Shown in pieces: positions 16,620 to 25,602 of a stretch of DNA of 39,953 nucleotides; within the stretch, counting starts at the first letter, position 1, and the number at the start of each line of letters is the position of its first letter. Source of the stretch: Aliivibrio sifiae (GTDB lineage: Bacteria > Pseudomonadota > Gammaproteobacteria > Enterobacterales > Vibrionaceae); NCBI RefSeq assembly GCF_002954715.1, contig NZ_MSCP01000002.1, forward strand, positions 609,674-649,626. The letters are read 5' to 3'. A program made the position numbers and the translations under genes. The notes below the pieces were generated by a model, which ran no database searches, was not told where the DNA came from, and saw only the letters and a program-made list of their open reading frames with translations.

Positions 16620-18083
16620 TTATGCAACGATAGCATCAGTTTCTTCAGTTTTTACCGCTTGCATACGCTCACCGTAAATCGCACGTAGTTGAGTAACAAC
16701 GTCTTCACGAGTAACTACACCAACAAACTTGTTATCATCAATAACAGGCAAGATACGAGGCTTAGCAATACGCATATCACGAGCACGATCATTTATTGAT
16801 AATGTGCTGTAGCTTGTTGCAATTCCCATGTCTGTTGTAGGGTATAGTTTTGGTTTATCAATAGCGTAGAATTCAGCTAGTTGAAGTAGAGTATCTTTTG
16901 ATGAAATACTTGTGATATCCGTTTTCATTAAATCAGCAACAGTACGACCTTTCTCTGGTAGGTAATCTTCACACCATAATTCAACTAATACATCGTGTTC
17001 AGAGAAAAAACCAACCACTTCATTGTGACTATTGATAACAATTGCACCAGAAAGGTGACGGTCTAATAAGTTATCCAATGCAATTTCAACAGGCATTTCA
17101 GGGTGAAGTACGTAAGCGTTAATATCCATAAATTGATTTACTGTTTTATTCGCGTTCATTTCAGTTATTTCCTTAGTGTCTGAATCAGTGAAAAGTGGTG
17201 TGATTTGTGATGCTGGTACTGCGTTTAATTGTGGGCGAGAAAAAATAGCCCAGTAACCTAAACCAACTAATCCAGCTCCGCCGACGATGTTTCCTAATGT
17301 CACAGGAATCAGGTTGGCAGTAATAAAGTTAATAATGTTTAAATCTGCGTATTGTTCAGGTGATGCGCCAACAGCAAGCCAAAACTCTGGTGGAGCTAAT
17401 TGTTGAATTGCAATACCTAGTGGAACCATGAACATATTTGCAACACAGTGCTCAAAGCCACTGCTAACAAACATAGCAACAGGAAGAATAACCATGATTG
17501 CTTTTGTTAACATATTCGTTGAACAGAAAGTTAGCCAAACCGCTAAACACACCAACAAGTTACATAAAATACCTAAAGCAAATGCTTCTAATGGTTGATG
17601 ATGTAATTTATGTTGAGCGATATTTAGTGCGTTTAATCCCCATTGACCACCATCGTTTTGGTACATCCCAGCAGAAACAACAAGTGCAAGTAGTAGGGTG
17701 GCACCAATAAAGTTACCAATGTAAACCTTGCCCCATATACCTAACATCTTTCCAAAGCTGATTTGTTTATTTGCAACGGCAATCGCTGACAGTACGGAGC
17801 TGGTAAATAACTCACCACCGCCGATAACAACAAGAATTAATCCTAAGCTAAACGCTAAACCTCCAGCAAAACGGCTAATCCCCCAGCCAGTTTGTGCATT
17901 CCCAGTCGTTACTGTTATATAGAAAATGAAGGCGATCCCGATAAATACACCTGCCATTATGGCTAAGCCTATGACCATGCTGGTCGGCTTCTTTGATTTA
18001 GCAAGAGCGTAGTAAGCCGCTTGGTCCATCATTTCACTGGGATTAAATTGTCCACTAGTATTTGGACTGAGATTAGCGCTCAT
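16620..18083 (-). CDS. focA: Formate/nitrite channel (FocA family) fused to a C-terminal CBS-domain pair
   Basis: Residues 1-285 are a full FNT channel: six membrane segments, GGELFTSS (Thr93, matching gating Thr91 of FocA), and SSGFEHCVANMF (His212, matching His209). Such pentamers pass formate across the inner membrane. Residues 286-310 form a polar linker and 315-470 hold two CBS motifs (DINAYVLHPEM... and ...ILPVIDDNKFVGVVTREDVV), which in other proteins bind adenine nucleotides and gate transport. Typical FocA has about 280 residues and no CBS part. A strong AAGGAGG precedes the start. Residue 309 is a Met with AAGGA ten bases upstream (minus strand, ATG at 17159), a possible second start. 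It is divergent from a LysR gene; no pflB is adjacent. Confidence 0.88.
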   Translation of the reverse strand: MSANLSPNTSGQFNPSEMMDQAAYYALAKSKKPTSMVIGLAIMAGVFIGIAFIFYITVTTGNAQTGWGISRFAGGLAFSLGLILVVIGGGELFTSSVLSAIAVANKQISFGKMLGIWGKVYIGNFIGATLLLALVVSAGMYQNDGGQWGLNALNIAQHKLHHQPLEAFALGILCNLLVCLAVWLTFCSTNMLTKAIMVILPVAMFVSSGFEHCVANMFMVPLGIAIQQLAPPEFWLAVGASPEQYADLNIINFITANLIPVTLGNIVGGAGLVGLGYWAIFSRPQLNAVPASQITPLFTDSDTKEITEMNANKTVNQFMDINAYVLHPEMPVEIALDNLLDRHLSGAIVINSHNEVVGFFSEHDVLVELWCEDYLPEKGRTVADLMKTDITSISSKDTLLQLAEFYAIDKPKLYPTTDMGIATSYSTLSINDRARDMRIAKPRILPVIDDNKFVGVVTREDVVTQLRAIYGERMQAVKTEETDAIVA

Positions 18084-18207
18084 TTGTCCTCCTTAAGTCA
18101 TTGGTTATTAATAAGCCCAAGCAAAAGATAATTACCTGTCTTGCTTGAGCCCATTTAGATTATGAGTAAATGACGTCGAGGTAAAATTGATTGTTTTTAA
18201 GTTCTAT

Positions 18208-18222
18208 ATCAGTTTTACTGAT
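18208..18222. promoter_or_regulatory. Candidate LysR-type operator between the formate channel and LysR genes
   Basis: ATCAGTTTTACTGAT is a perfect 6-3-6 dyad containing the T-N11-A pattern (TCAGTTTTACTGA) typical of LysR-family sites. It lies 53 bases before the LysR start. A second inverted repeat, CAAGCAA (18118-18124) with TTGCTTG (18141-18147), sits 34 bases before the channel start. Divergent position suggests autoregulation and control of the channel gene. Confidence 0.45.
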
Positions 18223-18275
18223 GGCTCTAAAGTGGTATTATTCTTTCAAAATAAGTTCTTATAAAAGAGATGGTT

Positions 18276-19181
18276 ATGCGTTATTCATTAAAACAGTTGG
18301 CAGTTTTTGATGCAGTTGCAACAACAGGGAGTGTGAGTCAGGCGGCAGAGCTATTGTCCTTGACTCAGTCGGCAACGAGTATGTCATTGTCACAGTTAGA
18401 AAAAATGCTGGGCCGTTCTTTATTTGAACGCCACGGAAAGAGAATGGCACTAACGCATTGGGGCGTATGGCTTCGACCTAAAGCAAAGAAGCTAATTCAT
18501 GATGCACAGCAGATTGAATTAGGCTTTTATGATCAGCATTTAATTAGTGGTGAGATATCTTTAGGCGCGAGTCAGACAGCAGCAGAACACCTAGTTCCAA
18601 ACCTTATCAGTAATATTGATAATGACTTTCCAGAAATTAGAATATCTTTAGGGGTGAAAAATACCTCTGGTATCATCAATGGTGTGCTTGATTACAAATA
18701 TGAGTTGGGGATTATTGAAGGACGTTGTGATGATAGCCGTATTCATCAAGAAGTTTTTTGTAAAGATCATCTAATCATTGTCGCAGCAGCTCATCACCCT
18801 TTTGCTAAGCATGAAAAAGTAAGTTTGGCGCAGCTTGAACAGGCTAAATGGGTATTACGAGAGCATGGCGCAGGAACTCGAACTATTTTTGATAGTGCTA
18901 TTCACGATAAAATTCCTGATTTAGATGTATGGCGTGAATATGAATACGTACCAGTATTAAGAACTCTTGTTGCAAATGGACAGTATTTAAGCTGTTTACC
19001 TTACCTAGATGTAGTGAAATACATAGAGCGCGGTGAATTAGTTGCTTTAAATGTTCCTGAACTCAATATGGAGCGAACATTATCCTTCATTTGGCGTGCA
19101 AGTATGGATCAAAACCCGATCAGTAGCTGTATTCGTCGTGAAGGGATCCGAATGATTAAAAGCCATAATGTTATACGTTAG
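18276..19181 (+). CDS. LysR-family transcriptional regulator
   Basis: I start at ATG 18276, six bases after AAGAG; an ATG six bases earlier directly abuts that ribosome binding site and is unlikely. The 301-residue protein has an N-terminal winged helix-turn-helix (about 1-60, LKQLAVFDAVATTGSVSQAAELLSLTQSATSMSLSQLE), a linker helix and a two-lobed effector domain (about 88-295). It resembles the YeiE/CysB-type branch in a general way. Being divergent from the FocA-CBS gene across a T-N11-A dyad, it is a good candidate for its regulator, with formate or a related metabolite as possible effector; that is inference. Confidence 0.85.
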   Translation: MRYSLKQLAVFDAVATTGSVSQAAELLSLTQSATSMSLSQLEKMLGRSLFERHGKRMALTHWGVWLRPKAKKLIHDAQQIELGFYDQHLISGEISLGASQTAAEHLVPNLISNIDNDFPEIRISLGVKNTSGIINGVLDYKYELGIIEGRCDDSRIHQEVFCKDHLIIVAAAHHPFAKHEKVSLAQLEQAKWVLREHGAGTRTIFDSAIHDKIPDLDVWREYEYVPVLRTLVANGQYLSCLPYLDVVKYIERGELVALNVPELNMERTLSFIWRASMDQNPISSCIRREGIRMIKSHNVIR

Positions 19182-19283
19182 TATTTCTTTATAAAAATCG
19201 GCTTCTTAGTTGGTTTGATATTTGTTATTCTCATAAAAATAGAGACTCACAATTTAAACAAATATATTTAGGGATAAAAAGAG

Positions 19284-19964
19284 ATGCCAGCCTTATCAGT
19301 TTTATTGATGGATAGCTTTAATTACTTCAAAAAGCATTTCATCGCTTTCTGTATTCTTGTTTTGCCATTTGCTTTAATTACAAATGGAATTGCATTGAGC
19401 TTTAATGAAGAGGATGGTTCAGGTAAATTCTTAATTTACATGCTGTTTATCTTAACTATCTACCCATTTTATAAGGGTGCAATTCTTTATTACATTGCTT
19501 ATTCGTTTGATGGACGCCGTGTTCCATTTAGCCAGCTGTATCAAATTCCAGCAAGTACTTGGTTTTCATTTGTATTAATGAATATTATTTTAGGTGCAGC
19601 GGTATTAACTGGTTTTATTGCGTTAGTACTGCCAGGCTTATATTTAATGGCTCGTTTTTCTTTTACTGAGATTTACTGTGTTCTTTATAAAGAGAAAACG
19701 TTAGATGCAATAAAGTTAGGTTGGCATGAAACGAAAGACAATTATTGGATTCTTTTTAAGGGGCTGGTAATTATCTTTGGATTTACAACAGGGTTAATGT
19801 GGTTAATTGAGTATGCATTTAGCTTAATTGGCCTTAAATCTGCTGCATTGTCTTTCTTTTTCTCTGTATGTGAGGTTGTTTTATCAATGATGAATACAAT
19901 CTTTATGTTCAGAGTCTTTACTGTGAACACTAAGAGATTAGAAGAAATTCAACAAATTGACTAA
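19284..19964 (+). CDS. Polytopic inner-membrane protein, YciC/UPF0259-like in general layout
   Basis: The 226-residue protein has about five or six hydrophobic segments (roughly 17-37, 48-68, 88-118, 152-176, 185-210) and a short basic C-terminal tail. It contains LPGLYLMARFSFTEIYCVLY followed by LDAIKLGWHETKDNYW, a pattern (proline-glycine break, then a short amphipathic segment with W) shared by YciC and related glycerophosphodiesterase-type membrane domains. No enzymatic motif is visible. It stands alone between the LysR gene and a terminator. The family assignment is tentative. Confidence 0.6.
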   Translation: MPALSVLLMDSFNYFKKHFIAFCILVLPFALITNGIALSFNEEDGSGKFLIYMLFILTIYPFYKGAILYYIAYSFDGRRVPFSQLYQIPASTWFSFVLMNIILGAAVLTGFIALVLPGLYLMARFSFTEIYCVLYKEKTLDAIKLGWHETKDNYWILFKGLVIIFGFTTGLMWLIEYAFSLIGLKSAALSFFFSVCEVVLSMMNTIFMFRVFTVNTKRLEEIQQID

Positions 19965-20005
19965 TCTAGTTACTTAATATCATAACTGTTTGAAATATCA
20001 ATAGA

Positions 20006-20038
20006 AGCAGCTGACCCGAGAGGGTTAGCTGTTTTTTT
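20006..20038 (+). terminator. Terminator of the polytopic membrane protein gene
   Basis: CAGCTGACCC pairs with GGGTTAGCTG (one G-T pair) around a 3-base loop, followed by seven T. Confidence 0.85.
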
Positions 20039-20157
20039 ATGCTTATTATAAATGAGACAGCTGTTGCAAAAGTGTTAATTTGTGCTTTATTAGTGATCAA
20101 TAATCATAGATTGTGTGGAGTAATGTAAGAATTCATTACTGAATATAGGGAATATCT

Positions 20158-22020
20158 ATGAAGTTTCGCCATAAAATTATTGCAGCATTTTCTGTAATAA
20201 TGGTTTGTACGCTATCAGTTTTAAGCGTCGTTCAATATTTAAATATGAAAAAAGAAGTTGAACGTCAAGTAGAGTCGAGCATTTTAGAAATCGTCGATGG
20301 TGTTCGTAATACCGTGACTTCAGAGTTATCAGGTAAGAAGATGCTTGCCGAATATGCTACAGCGATGATTAAAGCGAACCCAACGCCAGATTCAATGTCG
20401 ACAGTATTAAAGCAACCACAAATAAAAAACGCTTTTCTTCTTGCTGGGGTGGGTTTTGAAGATGGAACCTTTTTAGGTAATGATCCTTCTTGGAACCCTT
20501 CTGATTATGATCCAAGGGCGAGGAGTTGGTATATAGATTCAAAGCAGTTAAGAAAGACGCTCATTACTGCTCCTTATGAAGATGCGGCAACAAAAGATAT
20601 TCTTATATCCATAGCTACAACTATTGAGGAAAACGGTCAGTTTAAAGGCTCTTTATTTTTTGATTTAAGCCTTTCTCGCTTAGCTGATTTAGTCAATCAA
20701 GTTGAATTATTTGGTGCTGGTTACTTATTTATTGTAGATCAAGATGGAACCGTAATTGCTCACCCTAATAGCAAATATAATGGTAAGTCATTTAATGACT
20801 TTTTACCTAATCTAGAGTTGCGTTCAGGCATGCAGTCTTTAGAGCTAGAAGGGAGTACCTATAATGTTGATTTTACACCAATAGAAGGCCAAACGTGGTC
20901 AGTCGGCGTTGTTGTTGATCAAGCGAAGATCTTTGAGCACATAAATGAATTACGCACGACATCTATTTTGTATTCTTTAATCGCGGTTGTTATTGCTATT
21001 AGTATTATGTTGGCTTTACTTTCTCGCTTAATTCGTCCTGTTCAAGTATTAAATGAAGCGATTAATAATGTTGCTTCTGGTGAAGCTGATTTAACTCAAC
21101 GCTTAGATACTAAGATTGACCCAGAGTTTGAACCATTAGCTCGTGGTTTTAATCAATTCGTTGAAAACCTACAGAGTCAAGTTACTGAAACAAAAGAGCT
21201 CAGTCATAAATTAATGGGGGGAACTCAATTGATTTCATCTGGTGCTCAAGAATCCGCAAGTGCGATGAATACGCAAATGATGGAATTAGAGCAGTTGGCA
21301 ACAGCAATGAATGAAATGGCGGCTACGTCTGTTGATGTAGCAGGTAATGTGCAACATGCTGCGGAATACGCTAAAAAAGCCGATGATGCCACTGAGTATG
21401 GGATGACCGTTGTTGAGCAAACATCGAATGAAATCACTGAATTATCTAACAATATTAACCAAGCAGTTGTAGAGGTGGAGTCACTAGAGAAAGCGACAGA
21501 CAGCATCGGCACTATTTTACGAGTTATTAACGATATTGCAGAACAAACCAATTTATTAGCCTTGAATGCTGCCATTGAATCGGCACGAGCTGGTGAGGCG
21601 GGGCGAGGCTTTGCGGTTGTAGCAGATGAAGTTAGGACATTAGCTAAACGAACGCAGCAATCAACGACTGAAATTGCAAGTATGATTGATCAATTGCAAT
21701 CGGGTGCATCACGAGTATCAGCATCAATGTCAAGTAGTCAGCAGCGTGCTGAATCAACAGTAGATAAAGCACAGCAAACAGCAGAAGCATTAATGCAAAT
21801 CAGAGAAACTATCCAACAAATTAATGATATGAACATTCATATTGCTTCAGCAGCAGAAGAGCAAAGCCAAGTTGCCGAAGAAATTAATGGTAAGACTGTG
21901 AATATTAAAGACTTGTCGATATTGGTACATGAAGCTGCGCAGAATGCGGGTATCGCTATTAATGAGCAAGTTGAGTTGGTAGGGAATCAAGAAAAAATCA
22001 TGAATAAATTTACAGTGTAA
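20158..22020 (+). CDS. Methyl-accepting chemotaxis protein with a dCache sensor, probably for amino acids
   Basis: The 620-residue inner-membrane receptor has TM1 (about 7-27), a periplasmic double Cache domain (about 30-265), TM2 (about 268-288), HAMP (about 289-345) and a cytoplasmic signalling coiled coil with the hairpin tip [20 protein letters not shown]. The sensor shows Y117, R122, W124, Y125, Y140, D142 and D169. Their spacing matches the dCache_1AA amino-acid binding motif as I remember it from Pseudomonas PctA (each offset by four). There is no C-terminal CheR-binding pentapeptide. It converges on a polar amino-acid ABC operon, so attractant and transported substrate may be related. 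I found no clear sigma-28 promoter. Confidence 0.9.
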   Translation: MKFRHKIIAAFSVIMVCTLSVLSVVQYLNMKKEVERQVESSILEIVDGVRNTVTSELSGKKMLAEYATAMIKANPTPDSMSTVLKQPQIKNAFLLAGVGFEDGTFLGNDPSWNPSDYDPRARSWYIDSKQLRKTLITAPYEDAATKDILISIATTIEENGQFKGSLFFDLSLSRLADLVNQVELFGAGYLFIVDQDGTVIAHPNSKYNGKSFNDFLPNLELRSGMQSLELEGSTYNVDFTPIEGQTWSVGVVVDQAKIFEHINELRTTSILYSLIAVVIAISIMLALLSRLIRPVQVLNEAINNVASGEADLTQRLDTKIDPEFEPLARGFNQFVENLQSQVTETKELSHKLMGGTQLISSGAQESASAMNTQMMELEQLATAMNEMAATSVDVAGNVQHAAEYAKKADDATEYGMTVVEQTSNEITELSNNINQAVVEVESLEKATDSIGTILRVINDIAEQTNLLALNAAIESARAGEAGRGFAVVADEVRTLAKRTQQSTTEIASMIDQLQSGASRVSASMSSSQQRAESTVDKAQQTAEALMQIRETIQQINDMNIHIASAAEEQSQVAEEINGKTVNIKDLSILVHEAAQNAGIAINEQVELVGNQEKIMNKFTV

Positions 22021-22058
22021 GTTAACTTATTCAGTATCAATAAAATTGATAGTTAATA

Positions 22059-22095
22059 AAGAAAGCTCAGGAGTTGTTCTGAGCTTTCTTATTTT
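22059..22095. terminator. Bidirectional terminator between the chemoreceptor gene and the ABC operon
   Basis: AAGAAAGCTCAG (22059-22070) pairs perfectly with CTGAGCTTTCTT (22079-22090), followed by ATTTTT on the plus strand. Confidence 0.82.
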
Positions 22096-22101
22096 TAGCG
22101 T

Positions 22102-22974
22102 TTACAATGCAGTTTTGTCTTTCTCCCAATAAGAAAAAAGACGAGATAAGCTAAAACAAAGAACAAAATAGCAGAGCGCTACAATTATCCAAATTTCAAA
22201 TATCATTCCACTTGAGTTTGCAATCTCAGTCCCAACAAAGGTGAGTTCTTGTATTGAGATCAATGAGATAATTGAAGAATCTTTAACTAATGAAATACAT
22301 TGTCCAGCTAAAGGAGGGATAATTACTTTAAATACCTGAGGTGCAATAATATAACGGTAGCGATCCCAAGTTGATAATCCTAGGCTTCTTGCTGCCTCAT
22401 GCTGCCCTTGTGGAATCGCATCTAAACCAGAACGAACCACTTCACCAATATAAGCTGCTGAAATCATACCGATACAGAGCACTCCCGCAATTAAGTTTTC
22501 CCATAAATTAGCAGAGCCAAATAGAAAAGACTGTACGATATTAATGTCACCATTGTGCTCTCGAAGTAATGACTCAAGACCAAAGAGAGGAACAAGCTGA
22601 TTAGCAATGAAGAAGTAGAAGATAAAAATAAAGACTAATGGTGGAATATTTCGAATAAGTTGAATGTAACTGTTTGAGATAGCCCTAATAATAGCTAGAG
22701 GAGAACGACGACCTAAGCCAAGTAGAATTCCAAAGACGAGAGCAAAGAGCATCCCCCAAAATGTGAGGCGTAATGTTGAAAATATACCATCGAAGAAATA
22801 AGGTAATGAGCCGTCTGCTTTATGAGTGAACAGCAGATTGAGAGCGCGAGACCATTGCCAATGATAAGCAAGACTTCCGCTCTCTTTTACACATAACCAA
22901 AAGATAAAACTGGCGATAATAGCTAGCAATATCCAATCTAATCGATTTAATTTTAAAGACACTCTTTGCTGCAT
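22102..22974 (-). CDS. Polar amino-acid ABC transporter permease (second permease)
   Basis: I take ATG 22974, five bases after the stop of the binding-protein gene; the longer frame starts at a TTG (23004) inside that gene. The 290-residue inner-membrane protein has an N-terminal extension with one membrane segment (about 15-33), then the His/Glu/Gln-type permease domain (about 65-280) with IQLIRNIPPLVFIF and the EAA loop SGLDAIPQGQHEAARSLGLS that contacts the ATPase. It is the last gene of the operon (ATPase, permease, binding protein, permease) and ends at a terminator. Two different permeases suggest a heterodimeric pore, as in AapQM or BztBC-type importers. Confidence 0.88.
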   Translation of the reverse strand: MQQRVSLKLNRLDWILLAIIASFIFWLCVKESGSLAYHWQWSRALNLLFTHKADGSLPYFFDGIFSTLRLTFWGMLFALVFGILLGLGRRSPLAIIRAISNSYIQLIRNIPPLVFIFIFYFFIANQLVPLFGLESLLREHNGDINIVQSFLFGSANLWENLIAGVLCIGMISAAYIGEVVRSGLDAIPQGQHEAARSLGLSTWDRYRYIIAPQVFKVIIPPLAGQCISLVKDSSIISLISIQELTFVGTEIANSSGMIFEIWIIVALCYFVLCFSLSRLFSYWEKDKTAL

Positions 22975-22979
22975 AGTTC

Positions 22980-23789
22980 TTAGTTCGCTGTTTGTGATTG
23001 CCAATCTAGGCTAGTAAACCAATAATCATAACGCTCTTGTAGCCAACCATCTTCAGTACGAGCTTTGATCCATTCATCAAAGTAAGCTTTTTTATCTTCT
23101 TCGCCAAGACGAACAGCAAAGGCTTCATTACCTTGAGACAAACGTTCTTCAAATGGTAAATATAAGATATCCGAGTATTTAATTGTATCGAATTCAGGTT
23201 TAGGTGTTGAAGCTGCAACTGCATGAGCATTGCCATTTAATACTTCTTGGAATGCTTGTGCATCATCATCAAATTGAAGAACTTTCGCTTTTGGGAAGTG
23301 TTCTTTAATTGCTGCTACGGTAATAGAACCACGACGTGCAGCAAATTTTACACGACGAGAGTTGAATTGTTCACGAGTAAAGCCTTCCGTCATTTTTTTA
23401 TTTGCGGCAACTTGAACACCAGAATGAGAATAAGGAATAGTAAATAAAACACTTTTAGAACGTTCATCAGTAATGGTTAATCCACCGATGATAACATCAA
23501 ATTTACCTGAGATAAGAGATGGAATAATGCCATCCCAAGCCGTTGGAATAAATTCAATTTTTAAACCAGAATCTTTTGCTAAACGCTTGGCTACATCAAC
23601 TTCAAAACCAATAAGTTCGCCTTGCTTGTTTCTCATTGCCCAAGGTACAAAAGTACTTAAGCCTACTTTAAGTGTGCCTCTGTCTTTGATTTTATCAACA
23701 TTTGGAGTGCTATCTGATGAGGTAGCTGAAAATACTGAACTACTAAACAGTAGACTCAAGCTAAGAAATGACAGTAATAATTGCTTCAT
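22980..23789 (-). CDS. Periplasmic amino-acid-binding protein of the ABC transporter
   Basis: The 269-residue product has a signal peptide (MKQLLLSFLSLSLLFSSSVFSA) and a family 3 solute-binding fold: RGTLKVGLSTFVPWAMRNKQGELIGFEVDVAKRLA (first lobe), GKFDVIIGGLTITDERSKSVLFTIPYSHSG (ligand loop with the Thr-x-x-R that binds the amino-acid carboxylate), and the second lobe. It collects a polar amino acid, perhaps Gln, Glu or Arg, in the periplasm for the two permeases. AAGGGAG precedes the ATG. Ligand identity cannot be read from the sequence. Confidence 0.9.
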   Translation of the reverse strand: MKQLLLSFLSLSLLFSSSVFSATSSDSTPNVDKIKDRGTLKVGLSTFVPWAMRNKQGELIGFEVDVAKRLAKDSGLKIEFIPTAWDGIIPSLISGKFDVIIGGLTITDERSKSVLFTIPYSHSGVQVAANKKMTEGFTREQFNSRRVKFAARRGSITVAAIKEHFPKAKVLQFDDDAQAFQEVLNGNAHAVAASTPKPEFDTIKYSDILYLPFEERLSQGNEAFAVRLGEEDKKAYFDEWIKARTEDGWLQERYDYWFTSLDWQSQTAN

Positions 23790-23804
23790 GCGTATGTTTC
23801 TCCC

Positions 23805-24599
23805 TTAATGTGCATTATGCATTCGATGTTCTAACCAAGCGGATAGCCCAGAAAGTGTTAACGTGATAAGTAAATAAATGGCAGCGACACTGAACCAAAT
23901 TTCAAATGGCATTGCGGTATCTGAGACAATATTACGCCCCTCAGTGGTTAAATCAAAAATAGCCATCACACTGACTATAGAAGAGTTTTTCACTAAAGAA
24001 ACTAATTCGTTAGTTAAAGAAGGAAGTGTATTTCTGATCACTTGAGGTAATACTACGTAGCGATAGCTATTAAATGAGGATAAACCTAAGGTTTTACATG
24101 CTTCTAATTGTCCTTTAGGTAAATTAACCAAACCAGAGCGTAATATTTCAGCGGTATACGCTCCTTGAAATAACGCGAGTGCAAGAATAGCGGTTGTTGT
24201 TCTTTCTAGCCCTAAAAAGGGGCCGAAGACAAAATACAATAAATAGATTTGTACCAGTAGTGGAGTATTTCTTATTATTTCAATATAGCAAGTAGCGATA
24301 GTTCGCCCGACAATTGAGTCAGATAAGCGCAACAGAGCGGTAACCAAGGCAATAAAAAGAGTCGCAATAGCACTCATCGCTGAGATATTGAGCGTTACTA
24401 ATAGACCTTCGATAAGCTCGGCAGGAAACCATTCGTCATCTTCATAGAAAAACAGATAATCAGGAACGCGATCCCATTGCCATTGATAGTTCATGGCCTG
24501 TGCGCCACTGTCTAGTATCCAATAAAGGGCGATGCCCAATAACGTGATTTGCAGTAGTGCGGAAAAAATAGGAGATAAAATAGTTATCAAACGGCGCAT
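23805..24599 (-). CDS. Polar amino-acid ABC transporter permease (first permease)
   Basis: This 264-residue inner-membrane protein has an N-terminal membrane segment (about 9-28), a short periplasmic part, and the permease domain (about 62-250) with IEIIRNTPLLVQIYLLYF and the EAA loop SGLVNLPKGQLEACKTLGLS. It starts four bases after the ATPase stop with little ribosome binding site, consistent with translational coupling. It shares the same architecture as the permease at 22102, with which it probably pairs. Confidence 0.88.
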   Translation of the reverse strand: MRRLITILSPIFSALLQITLLGIALYWILDSGAQAMNYQWQWDRVPDYLFFYEDDEWFPAELIEGLLVTLNISAMSAIATLFIALVTALLRLSDSIVGRTIATCYIEIIRNTPLLVQIYLLYFVFGPFLGLERTTTAILALALFQGAYTAEILRSGLVNLPKGQLEACKTLGLSSFNSYRYVVLPQVIRNTLPSLTNELVSLVKNSSIVSVMAIFDLTTEGRNIVSDTAMPFEIWFSVAAIYLLITLTLSGLSAWLEHRMHNAH

Positions 24600-24603
24600 A
24601 ATA

Positions 24604-25350
24604 TTAATAGCTTAAAATTTGATTTAAAAAATGTTGAGTTCGTTGATGCTGTGGGTTTTCAAAAAATTGCTGAGGCTTGGCGATTTCAACAATTTCACCT
24701 TCATCCATAAACACAACACGATCTGCCACTTTTTTAGCAAAGCCCATTTCATGAGTAACGCACACCATGGTCATTCCATCTTTTGCTAAATCGGACATAA
24801 CATCTAATACTTCGCTGATCATTTCTGGATCAAGTGCGGATGTAGGTTCATCAAAAAGCAAAACCTGAGGCTCCATGCAAAGTGAGCGAGCAATTGCGAC
24901 ACGCTGTTGTTGTCCACCAGAGAGTTGAGATGGGTACTTATCTGCTTGTTCTGCGATGTTGACTCGTTGTAAATAGGTCAATGCACGTTGGTGTGCTTCT
25001 TGTTTTGACAGTTTTAAGGTTTTCATCGGTGCAAGAGTAAGATTTTCTAATACAGTGAGATGCGGAAATAAATTGAAATGTTGAAAAACCATGCCAACTT
25101 CACCTTTCATTAATTGCTTAGAAGAAAGAGGTTGATTAAAGAGGGTAAGAGTACCGCCTTGAGTTGATTCTAATGCATTGATACAGCGGATTAAGGTCGA
25201 TTTACCTGAGCCTGACGGACCACAAATAACGACTTTTTCCCCTTCACTAATCGTGAGATTGATGTTTTTTAATGCGTGAAATTGTCCGTAGTATTTATCA
25301 ACCGTTTCAAAGCTAATGATATTGGGTTTCTTTGTATTATTATTAGTCAC
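24604..25350 (-). CDS. Polar amino-acid ABC transporter ATP-binding protein (GlnQ type)
   Basis: The 248-residue cytoplasmic ATPase carries Walker [10 protein letters not shown] (44-52), Q-loop ([16 protein letters not shown]), signature LSGGQQQR, Walker [15 protein letters not shown] and switch His ([16 protein letters not shown]). It drives import through the two downstream permeases. The start is a GTG with AGGA seven bases upstream. It is the first gene of the minus-strand operon; the promoter must lie in the 250 bases shared with divergent aroG, but I could not identify it. Confidence 0.92.
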   Translation of the reverse strand: MTNNNTKKPNIISFETVDKYYGQFHALKNINLTISEGEKVVICGPSGSGKSTLIRCINALESTQGGTLTLFNQPLSSKQLMKGEVGMVFQHFNLFPHLTVLENLTLAPMKTLKLSKQEAHQRALTYLQRVNIAEQADKYPSQLSGGQQQRVAIARSLCMEPQVLLFDEPTSALDPEMISEVLDVMSDLAKDGMTMVCVTHEMGFAKKVADRVVFMDEGEIVEIAKPQQFFENPQHQRTQHFLNQILSY

Positions 25351-25555
25351 AATTCATCCTAGCACTTAGTTACTTAACTTACTGTAACATATTCATAAAG
25401 CTAGAAAAGTGATAATTCATTAGTTGATTTATTTTTAACCGAAATGAGTGCTTATGTGTGGTTAATGTCAAATATAAGGTGAGGTGAAATTTATATTAAA
25501 TTAACCGTTGCACAACATCACAAGACACGTTACGTTAACAGCATGGAGAATAAAC

Positions 25556-25582
25556 ATGCAGCATACAGAGTATATACTGCAT
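25556..25582. promoter_or_regulatory. Near-perfect inverted repeat in the aroG leader
   Basis: Two 12-base arms (ATGCAGCATACA and TATATACTGCAT, two mismatches) flank GAG, 20 bases before the aroG start. It could be an operator or an RNA hairpin near the ribosome binding site. It does not match the TyrR box TGTAAA-N6-TTTACA. Confidence 0.35.
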
Positions 25583-25602
25583 AAATAGATGGAAGCATAA
25601 AG

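Noticed and set aside
25543-25584. A 13-codon frame before aroG (MENKHAAYRVYTA) with two Tyr codons, suggesting an attenuator leader peptide
   Set aside because: It has no ribosome binding site, and only 18 bases separate it from aroG, too short for a terminator/antiterminator switch.
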